DNA of 12,602 nucleotides from Burkholderiales bacterium (GTDB lineage Bacteria > Actinomycetota > Thermoleophilia > Gaiellales > Gaiellaceae), in assembly GCA_025935595.1 (NCBI GenBank), contig JAICUZ010000044.1, positions 1-12,602 of the forward strand, written 5' to 3'. Both the position numbers and the translations under genes were made by a program. Shown piece by piece: positions 1 through 7,243 of this stretch; position 1 is the first letter of the stretch; every line of letters begins with the position of its first letter. The notes beneath the pieces are model-generated. The model saw only the letters and a program-made list of their open reading frames with translations, had not been told where the DNA came from and did no database searches.

Positions 1-1505
1 GAGCTCGCGAACGACACGTCGTGCGGACGCACGAGATCCTTTCGCTCGAGTGTCGCGAGCGCCTGCAGCGCGTCACTGCCCGCGAGCTGCTCGAGCGCGT
101 CGGCCGAGAAGAAGCGTCCGGCGACCGCCGCGGCCGCGAGCGCAGAGCGTTCGTTCTCCGGCAACAGCTCGAGGCGCGCTGTGAGCAGCGCCTGGACGGT
201 CGGTGGGACGGCCGCGGCGGCCCCTTCGTCGACCACCATCGCGACGATCTCTTCCAGGAACAGCGGGTTGCCCTCGGCGACGTCGGTGATCATCCGGCGC
301 GTCTCGGAGGCGACCGTGTCGCCGGCCAGCCGTGACACGAGCGCATCGGCGTGCGTGTCCTCGAGCGGTTCGAGCAGGATCGTCGTGGCGTTCACCTTCC
401 CGCCGCCGAAGCGCGGATGCGCGTCGAGCAGCTCGGGTCTGGCGAGGCAGAGGACGAGCACCGGCGCGGCGCGCAGGCCGTCGACGACGCGTTCGATCAG
501 CTCGAGCAGCGCCGGCTCGGCCCAATGGATGTCCTCGAACCCGAGCACGACCGGTCGTCGGCGTGCCTCGGCCTCGACGAGACGACGGAACGCGCGTGCG
601 ATCTCCTCCGGCCCGGCCGCCGCTTCGCCGTCGCCCACCGCGGCGCGCAGGATCTCGGCGTCCACGTCGGTGATCTCGGACATGGCGCCCTGGAGCGACC
701 GAACGATCTCGCGGAGCGCCCAGTAGGTGATCCCCTCGCCGTACGGCAAGCAGCGTCCGATCACGACCGTGGCCTCGCCCGCGAGCTCCGCAGTGAGCTC
801 GCGCGCGAGCCGGGACTTGCCGACGCCCGCGGCGCCGAACAAGGTGAACAGGTGTGCACCGTTCCGTGACCTGACGCGTCTGAACGACTGGCGCAACATC
901 GCAAGCTCGTCGTCGCGGCCCATCAGCGGCGTGTCGAAGCGGCGCGATCGACCGGGGGCATCTGGGACGACGGCGACGACGCGCCACGCTTCCGTCGGCT
1001 CGCCTTTGCCGCGGAGGTCGAGAGGCCCCGCCGGCTCTGCGACGACGGCGTCGCGCACGAGCTCGAAGGTCGTCTGTCCGATCAGGATCTCGCCGGGCGT
1101 CGCAGCCTGCTCGAGTCGCGCGGCCACGTTGACGGCGTCTCCGGTGACGAGCGTGTGCTCGCCGCCCGCGACCACCTGGCCGGTGTTGATGCCCGTACGG
1201 ATCGAGAGCTGGACCGGCAACTCGGCGTTCAGCTCCGCGAGCGCGAGGCGCATGTCGGCCGCGGCGCGCACCGCGCGTAGCGCGTCGTCCTCGCGAGCGC
1301 TTGGCACTCCGAACACCGCCATCACGGCGTCGCCGATGAACTTCTCGACCGTGCCGCCGTGACGCGCGATCACGGCGCTCATCCGCTCGAAGTAGCGGCC
1401 CATCACGGCGCGAACGGCCTCCGGGTCGCGCTCGTCTCCGAGGGCCGTCGACCCGACGACATCGGCGAACAGCGCCGTCACCGTCTTCCGTGTCAGGCGC
1501 TCCAT
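1..1505 (-). CDS. Class III adenylate/guanylate cyclase fused to AAA ATPase (C-terminus beyond window)
   Basis: The minus-strand frame stays open from an ATG at 1503-1505 to base 1, giving about 501 residues with no stop, so the C-terminus lies outside the window. It begins MERLTRKTVTALFADVVGST. Residues 5-175 form a class III cyclase domain: metal-binding Asp15 (FADVVGST) and Asp59 (FIGDAVMAVFG), Lys55 and Asp123 at the purine-recognition positions (favouring ATP), and Asn126/Arg130 at the transition-state positions. A STAND/AAA-type ATPase module follows from about residue 194, with Walker A GAAGVGKS (224-231) and Walker B-like VVLGFEDIHW (319-328). Members of this family often end in TPR repeats, which would lie beyond base 1. 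The predicted role is a cytosolic signalling protein making cAMP, probably coupled to ATP-driven sensing; the signal is unknown. It is divergent from ffh, 44 bases away. No SD is seen, and a TAGACT hexamer ends 6 bases before the ATG, suggesting a leaderless message. Confidence 0.93.
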   Translation of the reverse strand, partial: MERLTRKTVTALFADVVGSTALGDERDPEAVRAVMGRYFERMSAVIARHGGTVEKFIGDAVMAVFGVPSAREDDALRAVRAAADMRLALAELNAELPVQLSIRTGINTGQVVAGGEHTLVTGDAVNVAARLEQAATPGEILIGQTTFELVRDAVVAEPAGPLDLRGKGEPTEAWRVVAVVPDAPGRSRRFDTPLMGRDDELAMLRQSFRRVRSRNGAHLFTLFGAAGVGKSRLARELTAELAGEATVVIGRCLPYGEGITYWALREIVRSLQGAMSEITDVDAEILRAAVGDGEAAAGPEEIARAFRRLVEAEARRRPVVLGFEDIHWAEPALLELIERVVDGLRAAPVLVLCLARPELLDAHPRFGGGKVNATTILLEPLEDTHADALVSRLAGDTVASETRRMITDVAEGNPLFLEEIVAMVVDEGAAAAVPPTVQALLTARLELLPENERSALAAAAVAGRFFSADALEQLAGSDALQALATLERKDLVRPHDVSFAS

Positions 1506-1511
1506 CCGCCG

Positions 1512-1517
1512 AGTCTA
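1512..1517 (-). promoter_or_regulatory. Possible -10 element of the cyclase-ATPase gene
   Basis: Read on the minus strand the hexamer is TAGACT, which fits the TAnnnT pattern of a -10 box. Six bases separate it from the ATG at 1505, so transcription would start at or next to the start codon. No convincing -35 box is visible. It is supported only by position and by the absence of a Shine-Dalgarno sequence. Confidence 0.35.
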
Positions 1518-1533
1518 AGCCGGAAACCTCCCA

Positions 1534-1541
1534 GCTACGAT
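1534..1541 (+). promoter_or_regulatory. Putative extended -10 (GCTACGAT) upstream of ffh
   Basis: GCTACGAT ends 8 bases before the GTG start of ffh at 1550. The same pattern GCTAC[CG]NT is found before rplS, rnhB and comM and nowhere else that I could find in the window. No clear -35 hexamer and no Shine-Dalgarno sequence are present, so a leaderless or nearly leaderless ffh mRNA is expected. It lies in the 44-base gap shared with the divergent cyclase gene. Confidence 0.5.
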
Positions 1542-1549
1542 GCGCCGTC

Positions 1550-2926
<1,377 letters not shown>

Positions 2927-2927
2927 T

Positions 2928-2934
2928 GAAAGGA
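2928..2934 (+). promoter_or_regulatory. Shine-Dalgarno of rpsP
   Basis: GAAAGGA ends 5 bases before the ATG at 2940 and begins two bases after the ffh stop codon. It fixes the rpsP start and shows that this internal gene uses a conventional ribosome binding site, unlike the genes behind GCTAC motifs. Confidence 0.7.
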
Positions 2935-2939
2935 CGTGG

Positions 2940-3185
2940 ATGGCAGTCAAGCTGAGGCTCACCCGCGTGGGCTCAAAGAAGAACCCGATCTACCGCGTGA
3001 TCGCGGCCGACTCGCGGGCTCCGCGCGACGGGAAGTTCCTCGACATCGTCGGGCGCTACAACCCGCAGACCGAGCCGTCGACCATCGACCTCGACGAGGC
3101 GAAGGTCAAGGACTGGCTCGCGAAGGGCGCGCAGCCGACCGAGGCGGTCGCGAAGCTGATCAAGATCTCCGGTATCGAGAAGTAA
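2940..3185 (+). CDS. rpsP: 30S ribosomal protein S16
   Basis: The 81-residue product matches S16 throughout: MAVKLRLTRVGSKKNPIYRV, then ADSRAPRDGKFLDIVGRYNPQ and the DEAKVKDWLAKGAQPTEAV segment. S16 binds 16S rRNA and is needed for assembly of the 30S body. Length is typical for bacteria (about 80-90). The ATG at 2940 has a Shine-Dalgarno sequence 5 bases upstream. The stop TAA (3183-3185) overlaps the khpA ATG by one base (TAATG), suggesting translational coupling. An S16-KhpA-RimM-TrmD order is common in Actinobacteria and Firmicutes. Confidence 0.98.
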   Translation: MAVKLRLTRVGSKKNPIYRVIAADSRAPRDGKFLDIVGRYNPQTEPSTIDLDEAKVKDWLAKGAQPTEAVAKLIKISGIEK

Positions 3186-3427
3186 TGTCGGCTTTGCTCG
3201 CGTACCTCGCGCGCGAGCTCGTCGACGATCCGGAGTCGGTTCGCGTCGAGGAGGAGGAGCGCGACGACGCGCTCGTCCTCGTCCTGCACGTCGCGGCGGA
3301 CGACGTCGGCAAGGTGATCGGCCGCAACGGTCGCATCGCGCGCGCGTTGCGCACGCTCGTGCGTGCGAGCTCCGCGCGCGACGGGCGCCGCGTGTTGGTC
3401 GAGATCGCAGATCCCGACCCTCAATGA
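3185..3427 (+). CDS. khpA: KH-domain RNA-binding protein KhpA
   Basis: The 80-residue protein consists of a single type II KH domain. The diagnostic GxxG loop is GRNG at residues 46-49, within DDVGKVIGRNGRIARALRTLV, followed by a strand-forming RRVLVEIAD segment. KhpA homologues bind small RNAs and mRNAs, often as a heterodimer with KhpB/Jag, and affect cell division and cell length in Gram-positive bacteria. Start and stop are both interlocked with neighbours: ATG at 3185 overlaps the rpsP stop, and its TGA (3425-3427) overlaps the next gene's ATG (ATGA at 3424-3427). The position between rpsP and rimM is the family's usual one. The start has only weak SD complementarity, consistent with coupling to rpsP translation. 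Confidence 0.95.
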   Translation: MSALLAYLARELVDDPESVRVEEEERDDALVLVLHVAADDVGKVIGRNGRIARALRTLVRASSARDGRRVLVEIADPDPQ

Positions 3428-4092
3428 AGGTCGCAGCGCTGTACGACGTCCACGCGATGCCGTGGGCGCTCGAGGCCGTTCTCGCCTCGGTCGACGACGA
3501 GCGGGTGGACACCGTCGTCTTCGGCGGCGACTACCTGTACGGCCCGTACCCGCGTGAGACGGTGGCGATGGTGCGCGCGCTCGACGCGGTCGTGCTGCGC
3601 GGCAACTGCGAGGACATGGCGGAGGAGTGGGAGCGTGCGCAGCTCGGCTCGGACGAGATTGCGTGGCTGCAGTCCTTGCCGCTCGCAGCGACGATCGACG
3701 ACGTCGTCTACTGCCACGCGACCCCGAACGACAACACGCCGATCACCACGGCGGTCACTCCCGACGATGCGGTGCTGGCGACATTCGGCGATGCGTGCGG
3801 CACCGTCGTGATCGGCCACACGCATCATCAGTTCGATCGTCGTATCGGCGATCTACGAGTCGTCAACGCCGGCTCGGTCGGCATGGCGTATGAGAGCGAC
3901 GTGGCGGCGTACTGGACACTGCTCGACGACGGCGAACCGAGCTTCCGTCGCACGCGGTTCGACGTCGACCGCGCAGTCGCCGAGATGCGCCGGAGTGACT
4001 GGCCGCACGCACAGGAGTTCGTCGACGAGAACCTCCTCGTCGCCGTCGATCGCGACGAGGCGATCGCGTCGCTCGAGAGTCGCCGGACGTGA
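3424..4092 (+). CDS. Calcineurin-like metallophosphoesterase (YfcE/MJ0936-type)
   Basis: This 222-residue protein has the ordered metal-binding motifs of the calcineurin-like phosphoesterase fold: D8-x-H10 (LYDVH), GGD ending at D36, GNCED (60-64, Cys where many relatives have His), H98 (YCHATP) and GHTHH (131-135). A dinuclear-metal active site is therefore likely. No signal peptide is visible, so it is cytosolic. Relatives cleave phosphodiesters or phosphomonoesters, including cyclic nucleotides, but the substrate cannot be read from the sequence. It is tightly embedded: ATG overlaps the khpA stop (ATGA) and its TGA overlaps the rimM GTG (GTGA, 4089-4092). That implies co-translation with ribosome maturation genes. 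It is not part of the textbook rpsP-rimM-trmD operon, so an RNA-related substrate is conceivable but unproven. Confidence 0.9.
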   Translation: MKVAALYDVHAMPWALEAVLASVDDERVDTVVFGGDYLYGPYPRETVAMVRALDAVVLRGNCEDMAEEWERAQLGSDEIAWLQSLPLAATIDDVVYCHATPNDNTPITTAVTPDDAVLATFGDACGTVVIGHTHHQFDRRIGDLRVVNAGSVGMAYESDVAAYWTLLDDGEPSFRRTRFDVDRAVAEMRRSDWPHAQEFVDENLLVAVDRDEAIASLESRRT

Positions 4093-4541
4093 GGGTCACG
4101 ATCGGGAAGGTCGGCCGCCCACACGGGATCGACGGAGCGTTCTTCGTCGAGCAGCCGTCCGAGGACAAGCGCTGGTGGCAGACCGGGGCGCGCTTCCTCG
4201 CCGGCGGCACGCCGGTCGAGGTGGTTGCACACCGAACGTCCTCCGGGCGGCCCGTCATCAAGGTCGAGCCTACGGTCGTGCGCGGCGTCCTGCTCGAGGT
4301 CGACCCCGCGGACCTGCCCGCGACCGGTGACGACGAGTACTACGCCTTCGAGCTCGTCGGACTGCGGGTGGTGGAGGAGACCGGCCGTCCGCTCGGAACC
4401 GTCGAGGCCGTCACGCCCGGCGTCGCGAACGACGTGCTCGAGCTCGACTCGGGCGTGCTCCTCCCGATGGTCGAGGACTGCATCCGGGTCGTCGACGTCG
4501 CCGGCGGCCGGATCGAGGTTGCCGAAGGGTTCGCGGGCTAG
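4089..4541 (+). CDS. rimM: Ribosome maturation factor RimM
   Basis: RimM binds S19 and the 16S head and assists 30S maturation. The N-terminal domain starts with MRVTIGKVGRPHGIDGAFFV, where GRPHG-DG is the family signature. A PRC-barrel domain occupies roughly residues 83-150 and includes EYYAFELVGLRVV and GVANDVLELDSG. The protein is 150 residues, short for the family (usually about 165-185). The end of the first domain looks condensed, since VEPTVVRGVLLEVDPADLP stands where relatives usually have a longer stretch such as a DREAAEALRG-type helix. The GTG start at 4089 overlaps the preceding stop, and the TAG stop (4539-4541) overlaps the trmD GTG by one base. Identity is secure from both motifs and position next to trmD. 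Confidence 0.95.
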   Translation: MRVTIGKVGRPHGIDGAFFVEQPSEDKRWWQTGARFLAGGTPVEVVAHRTSSGRPVIKVEPTVVRGVLLEVDPADLPATGDDEYYAFELVGLRVVEETGRPLGTVEAVTPGVANDVLELDSGVLLPMVEDCIRVVDVAGGRIEVAEGFAG

Positions 4542-5182
4542 TGCAACTCGACGTCTTCACGCTCGTCCCGCACGCGTTCGCCTGGCTCACCGAGCAGCGC
4601 CCCGTCGCGACCGTCCTCGGCGGCGAGCTCGACCTGCGGCTGCACTCGTATCGCGACTACTCGCCGCTTCGCTCGAGGCAGGTGGACGACGAGCCGTACG
4701 GCGGCGGCGCGGGGATGGTGCTCCGCGTCGACGTCGTCGCCGCGGCGCTCGACGCGGTGTACGGCGGCGTGCCCGAGCACCGGGTGGTGGCGCTCACACC
4801 GAAGGGCCGTCAGTTGACCCAGGCGGTCGTGGAGGAGCTGGCGCGTGAGGAGCGGGTGACGCTCCTTTCGGCGAGATTCGAAGGGTTCGACGAGCGGATC
4901 GTCGAACACCTCGCATCGGATGCACTTTCCGTCGGCCCCTACGTCCTTTCGAACGGCGATCTCCCGGCGATGATCCTCGTCGACGCGATCGCGCGGCGGC
5001 TGCCGGGAGCACTTGCCGAGGGCTCCGGGGAGCTCGAGTCGTTCTCCGCCGAGCTCGGCGGTGGGCTCGAGTACCCTCATTACACGCGTCCTGCGGAGTT
5101 CCGCGGGTGGCGGGTGCCCGGCGTGCTGCTCTCGGGTGACCACGCGAAGATCGAAAGCTGGCGAAGGGAGCAGGTCCGCTGA
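4541..5182 (+). CDS. trmD: tRNA (guanine37-N1)-methyltransferase TrmD
   Basis: TrmD uses SAM to make m1G37 in tRNAs with a G36-G37 sequence, preventing +1 frameshifting. SPOUT-family trefoil-knot hallmarks are present: the N-terminal MQLDVFTLVP, the VDDEPYGGGAGM loop (48-59), LLSARFEGFDERI, SVGPYVLSNGDLPAM and YPHYTRPAEFRGWRVPGVLLSGDHAKIESWRREQ near the end. At 213 residues it is shorter than the well-known homologues of about 240-255, stopping soon after WRREQ. Where proteobacterial enzymes have DSF with the general-base Asp169, this protein has E166-S-F, a conservative but notable change. GTG at 4541 overlaps the rimM stop. The lepB reading frame follows directly. Function is very likely retained, as the rest of the SAM knot is intact. 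Confidence 0.95.
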   Translation: MQLDVFTLVPHAFAWLTEQRPVATVLGGELDLRLHSYRDYSPLRSRQVDDEPYGGGAGMVLRVDVVAAALDAVYGGVPEHRVVALTPKGRQLTQAVVEELAREERVTLLSARFEGFDERIVEHLASDALSVGPYVLSNGDLPAMILVDAIARRLPGALAEGSGELESFSAELGGGLEYPHYTRPAEFRGWRVPGVLLSGDHAKIESWRREQVR

Positions 5183-5199
5183 GGAATCCGATCGACTAC

Positions 5200-5781
5200 T
5201 TGACCGAAGGCTTGCCTCATGGCTGGCGCGTGACGATCGACTGGCTCGTGACGATCGTCGGCGCGATCGTCATCGTGCTCGCGATCAAGGCGTGGGTCGT
5301 GAACCCGTACCGCATCCCGTCGAGCTCGATGGAGCCGACGCTGCATTGCGCGCGGCCCGGCCCCGACTGCGAGGCAAGCTACTCGGACCGCGTGCTCGCC
5401 TGCCGGTTCTGCTACCGGTTCTGGAGCCCGCGCCGTGACGACATCATCGTCTTCGAGACGCCGAAGCTGGCTGCGCTCCGCTGCGGCGCCGGCGGCACCT
5501 TCGTGAAGCGCGTGATCGGCCTGCCCGGCGACACCTGGGAAGAGCGCGAGGGCTACGTCTACATCGACGGCAAGCGGCTGAACGAGCCCTACATCAAGCC
5601 CGACCGGCGAGACGACCGCACGATCGCCCCCGAGGTGATCCCGAAAGACCACTACTTCATGATGGGCGACAACCGGCAGTCGTCCTGCGACTCCCGCAGC
5701 TGGGGCACCGTGCCGAAGAAGAACCTGATCGGCAAGGTGTTCGCCACCTACTGGCCGCCGAACCGGATCTCGATCCAGTAG
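5200..5781 (+). CDS. lepB: Signal peptidase I
   Basis: This membrane-bound serine protease removes signal peptides from exported proteins. From TTG 5200 it is 193 residues. One transmembrane helix (about residues 13-34) precedes the catalytic serine in SSSMEPTL (S43). The general-base lysine is K103 in GGTFVKRVIGLPGD, and the conserved GDNR..S.DSR.WG box lies near the C-terminus. The catalytic domain would be outside the membrane. The start is uncertain: TTG 5200 is the first ordinary start in frame. A CTG at 5179 overlaps the trmD stop, has AAGGGAG 8 bases upstream, and would add the plausible N-terminus (M)RNPIDY. C68 and C71 form a CxxC, with further cysteines at 50, 57 and 95, more than usual. 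Lying between trmD and rplS ties signal-peptide removal to the SRP gene ffh upstream. Confidence 0.93.
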   Translation: MTEGLPHGWRVTIDWLVTIVGAIVIVLAIKAWVVNPYRIPSSSMEPTLHCARPGPDCEASYSDRVLACRFCYRFWSPRRDDIIVFETPKLAALRCGAGGTFVKRVIGLPGDTWEEREGYVYIDGKRLNEPYIKPDRRDDRTIAPEVIPKDHYFMMGDNRQSSCDSRSWGTVPKKNLIGKVFATYWPPNRISIQ

Positions 5782-5793
5782 TTCCTGGCTTCC

Positions 5794-5801
5794 GCTACCA
5801 T
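5794..5801 (+). promoter_or_regulatory. Putative extended -10 (GCTACCAT) upstream of rplS
   Basis: GCTACCAT ends 27 bases before the rplS ATG at 5829, in the 47-base gap after lepB. It matches the GCTAC[CG]NT pattern seen before ffh, rnhB and comM. Transcription from here would leave a leader of about 20 bases with no recognisable Shine-Dalgarno sequence. rplS may therefore have its own promoter in addition to read-through from trmD-lepB. Confidence 0.45.
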
Positions 5802-5828
5802 TCCGCCCGGCCTCCGGCCCCTTTCGAT

Positions 5829-6188
5829 ATGAGCACGATCATCCAGGACATCGAGCGCCGTCAGCTGCGCGAGGTCCCGCGGTTCAAGGCGGGCGACACC
5901 GTTCGCGTGCACTTCCGCGTGATCGAGGGCACCCGCTCGCGGATCCAGGTGTTCGAGGGGATCGTGATCAAGCGGCAGGGCGCCGGCGCGCGCGAGACGT
6001 TCACGGTGCGGAAGAACTCGTTCGGCGTCGGCGTCGAGCGCACGTTCCCGCTGCACTCGCCGAAGATCGACAAGATCGAGGTGGGCGCGATCGGCGACGT
6101 GCACCGTGCGAAGCTGTACTACCTGCGCGGCAAGGTCGGGAAGAAGGCTCGCGTCCGCGAGCTTCGCCAGAACCAGCCGCAGAAGTAG
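5829..6188 (+). CDS. rplS: 50S ribosomal protein L19
   Basis: The 119-residue protein is a clear L19: MSTIIQDIERRQLREVPRFKAGDTVRVHFRVIEG, the KRQGAGARETFTVRKNSFGVGVERTFPLHSP core typical of the family, and a basic C-terminus (LYYLRGKVGKKARVRELR). L19 sits at the 30S-50S interface and is part of bridges B6 and B8. Length is normal (about 115-125). Start ATG at 5829 fits the conserved N-terminus although no Shine-Dalgarno sequence precedes it. It follows lepB by 47 bases and precedes rnhB by 59. In many genomes lepB follows rplS; here the two are swapped. Confidence 0.98.
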   Translation: MSTIIQDIERRQLREVPRFKAGDTVRVHFRVIEGTRSRIQVFEGIVIKRQGAGARETFTVRKNSFGVGVERTFPLHSPKIDKIEVGAIGDVHRAKLYYLRGKVGKKARVRELRQNQPQK

Positions 6189-6233
6189 CGCGCACTTTTC
6201 ACACTTTCGGCACGATCGCCGGCCGCCGCTCGG

Positions 6234-6241
6234 GCTACGCT
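6234..6241 (+). promoter_or_regulatory. Putative extended -10 (GCTACGCT) upstream of rnhB
   Basis: GCTACGCT ends 6 bases before the rnhB ATG at 6248, so the expected transcription start coincides with the start codon. No Shine-Dalgarno sequence or convincing -35 is present. It matches the shared GCTAC[CG]NT pattern and is the clearest leaderless candidate of the four. Confidence 0.5.
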
Positions 6242-6247
6242 CGCGTC

Positions 6248-6913
6248 ATGCCTCAGGCGAAGAAGCGCACGGGCCAGAAGCTCCTCCGGTTCGACCGGTC
6301 GACCGGCGGCCGGTTCGTGGCCGGGGCAGACGAAGCGGGGCGGGGGCCACTCGCAGGGCCGCTGGTCGTCGCGGGCGTGCTGCTCGACTACGCCTGCCTG
6401 CGCGACCACAGGGTGCGTCCGCTCGCGCTCCTGAACGACTCGAAGCAGGTCGACGCGGGCACGCGGGACGAGCTCTACCGTGCGGTCGTCGCCTGCGCGG
6501 AGCGCATCTCGGTGCGCGTGTTCCCGGCCGCGGTGATCGATCGCGACGGCCTCCACAAGTGCAACCTGCGGGGGTTGCGCGAGGCGCTGTGGGCCTGTCA
6601 GCCCGCCGATGTGTCCCTCGTCGACGGGTTCAAGCTGGGGCCGACGGCGCCGCCGCATCGAGCGGTCGTCGACGGCGACTGCAAGAGCGCCGCGATCGCC
6701 GCCGCCTCGATCGTCGCCAAGGTGACGCGCGACCGCTACATGCGCACCGCCGATGCGCTGTACCCCGGCTACGGGTTCGCGTCCCACGTCGGGTACATCA
6801 CACCGGGGCACACCGCGATCGTGCGCGAACGCGGGCCGTGCGAGATCCACCGCCGCTCCTGGCGGGCACGTGCGTATCTCAGCGAAGAAGAGCTCGCCGC
6901 GGCATCCCTCTGA
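6248..6913 (+). CDS. rnhB: Ribonuclease HII
   Basis: RNase HII nicks the RNA strand of RNA:DNA hybrids and cuts at single ribonucleotides left in DNA, starting ribonucleotide excision repair. The 221-residue protein carries the full active-site set: D28 and E29 in ADEAGRGPLAGP, D126 in LVDGFKLG and D162 in KVTRDRYM, plus the family's SKQV and GYITPGHTAI segments. Length is normal (about 200-220). The short basic N-terminal extension (MPQAKKRTGQKLLRFDRSTGG) before the first strand is common in Actinobacteria. ATG 6248 is 6 bases after a GCTACGCT element. The 3' end overlaps the next gene by 44 bases, suggesting co-transcription with the yraN-like nuclease, a frequent pair. Confidence 0.97.
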   Translation: MPQAKKRTGQKLLRFDRSTGGRFVAGADEAGRGPLAGPLVVAGVLLDYACLRDHRVRPLALLNDSKQVDAGTRDELYRAVVACAERISVRVFPAAVIDRDGLHKCNLRGLREALWACQPADVSLVDGFKLGPTAPPHRAVVDGDCKSAAIAAASIVAKVTRDRYMRTADALYPGYGFASHVGYITPGHTAIVRERGPCEIHRRSWRARAYLSEEELAAASL

Positions 6914-7223
6914 GCGTCGCGCCGCATGGTGGTACCGGCTGCGCGGCTACCGCGTGCTCGCGGCGAACTGCTGGGCAGGCGGCTACGAGCTCGACCTGGT
7001 CGTCCGCCGCGGACGGTCGCTCGTCTTCGTCGAGGTCAAGTCGAAGGCCGGCCCCGGGTTCGGCGACCCGCTCGAGATGGTGACACCGCTGAAGGTCGAG
7101 CGTCTGCGCCGCGCGGCCGGGGCGTGGCTCCGCTCGAATCCGTCGCTCGCCGGGCTCGAGCTCCGCTTCGACGTGGCGGCAGAACGGGCGGGGCGGATGG
7201 AGGTCGTGCAGGACGCGTTCTAG
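6870..7223 (+). CDS. YraN-like UPF0102 family endonuclease-fold protein
   Basis: This 117-residue protein has the UPF0102/YraN layout, a small restriction-endonuclease-like fold: E15 in the first helix, then GYRVLAANCWAGGYELDLV with E40 and D42, and VFVEVKSK with E55 and K57, followed by FGDPLEMVTPLKVERLRRAAGAWL. These give the E..D-ExK metal site of PD-(D/E)XK nucleases. The role of the family is poorly defined; a link to DNA repair or recombination is inferred from fold and from the recurring rnhB-yraN-comM-dprA neighbourhood. GTG 6870 is the only usual start ahead of the conserved core and overlaps rnhB by 44 bases. Here the expected next gene, comM, is displaced by about 2.1 kb carrying three other genes. 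Confidence 0.9.
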   Translation: MRISAKKSSPRHPSERRAAWWYRLRGYRVLAANCWAGGYELDLVVRRGRSLVFVEVKSKAGPGFGDPLEMVTPLKVERLRRAAGAWLRSNPSLAGLELRFDVAAERAGRMEVVQDAF

Positions 7224-7243
7224 CCGACGTCGAACCCACACGT

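Noticed and set aside
1490..1549. Upstream extension of ffh to an ATG at 1490
   Set aside because: The added residues do not resemble any Ffh N-terminus and would overlap the divergent cyclase gene; GTG 1550 gives the family start.
6926..7243. Upstream extension of the methyltransferase into yraN
   Set aside because: The added residues are an Arg/Gly-rich shadow of the yraN-like frame. The protein becomes family-like only after GTG 7244.
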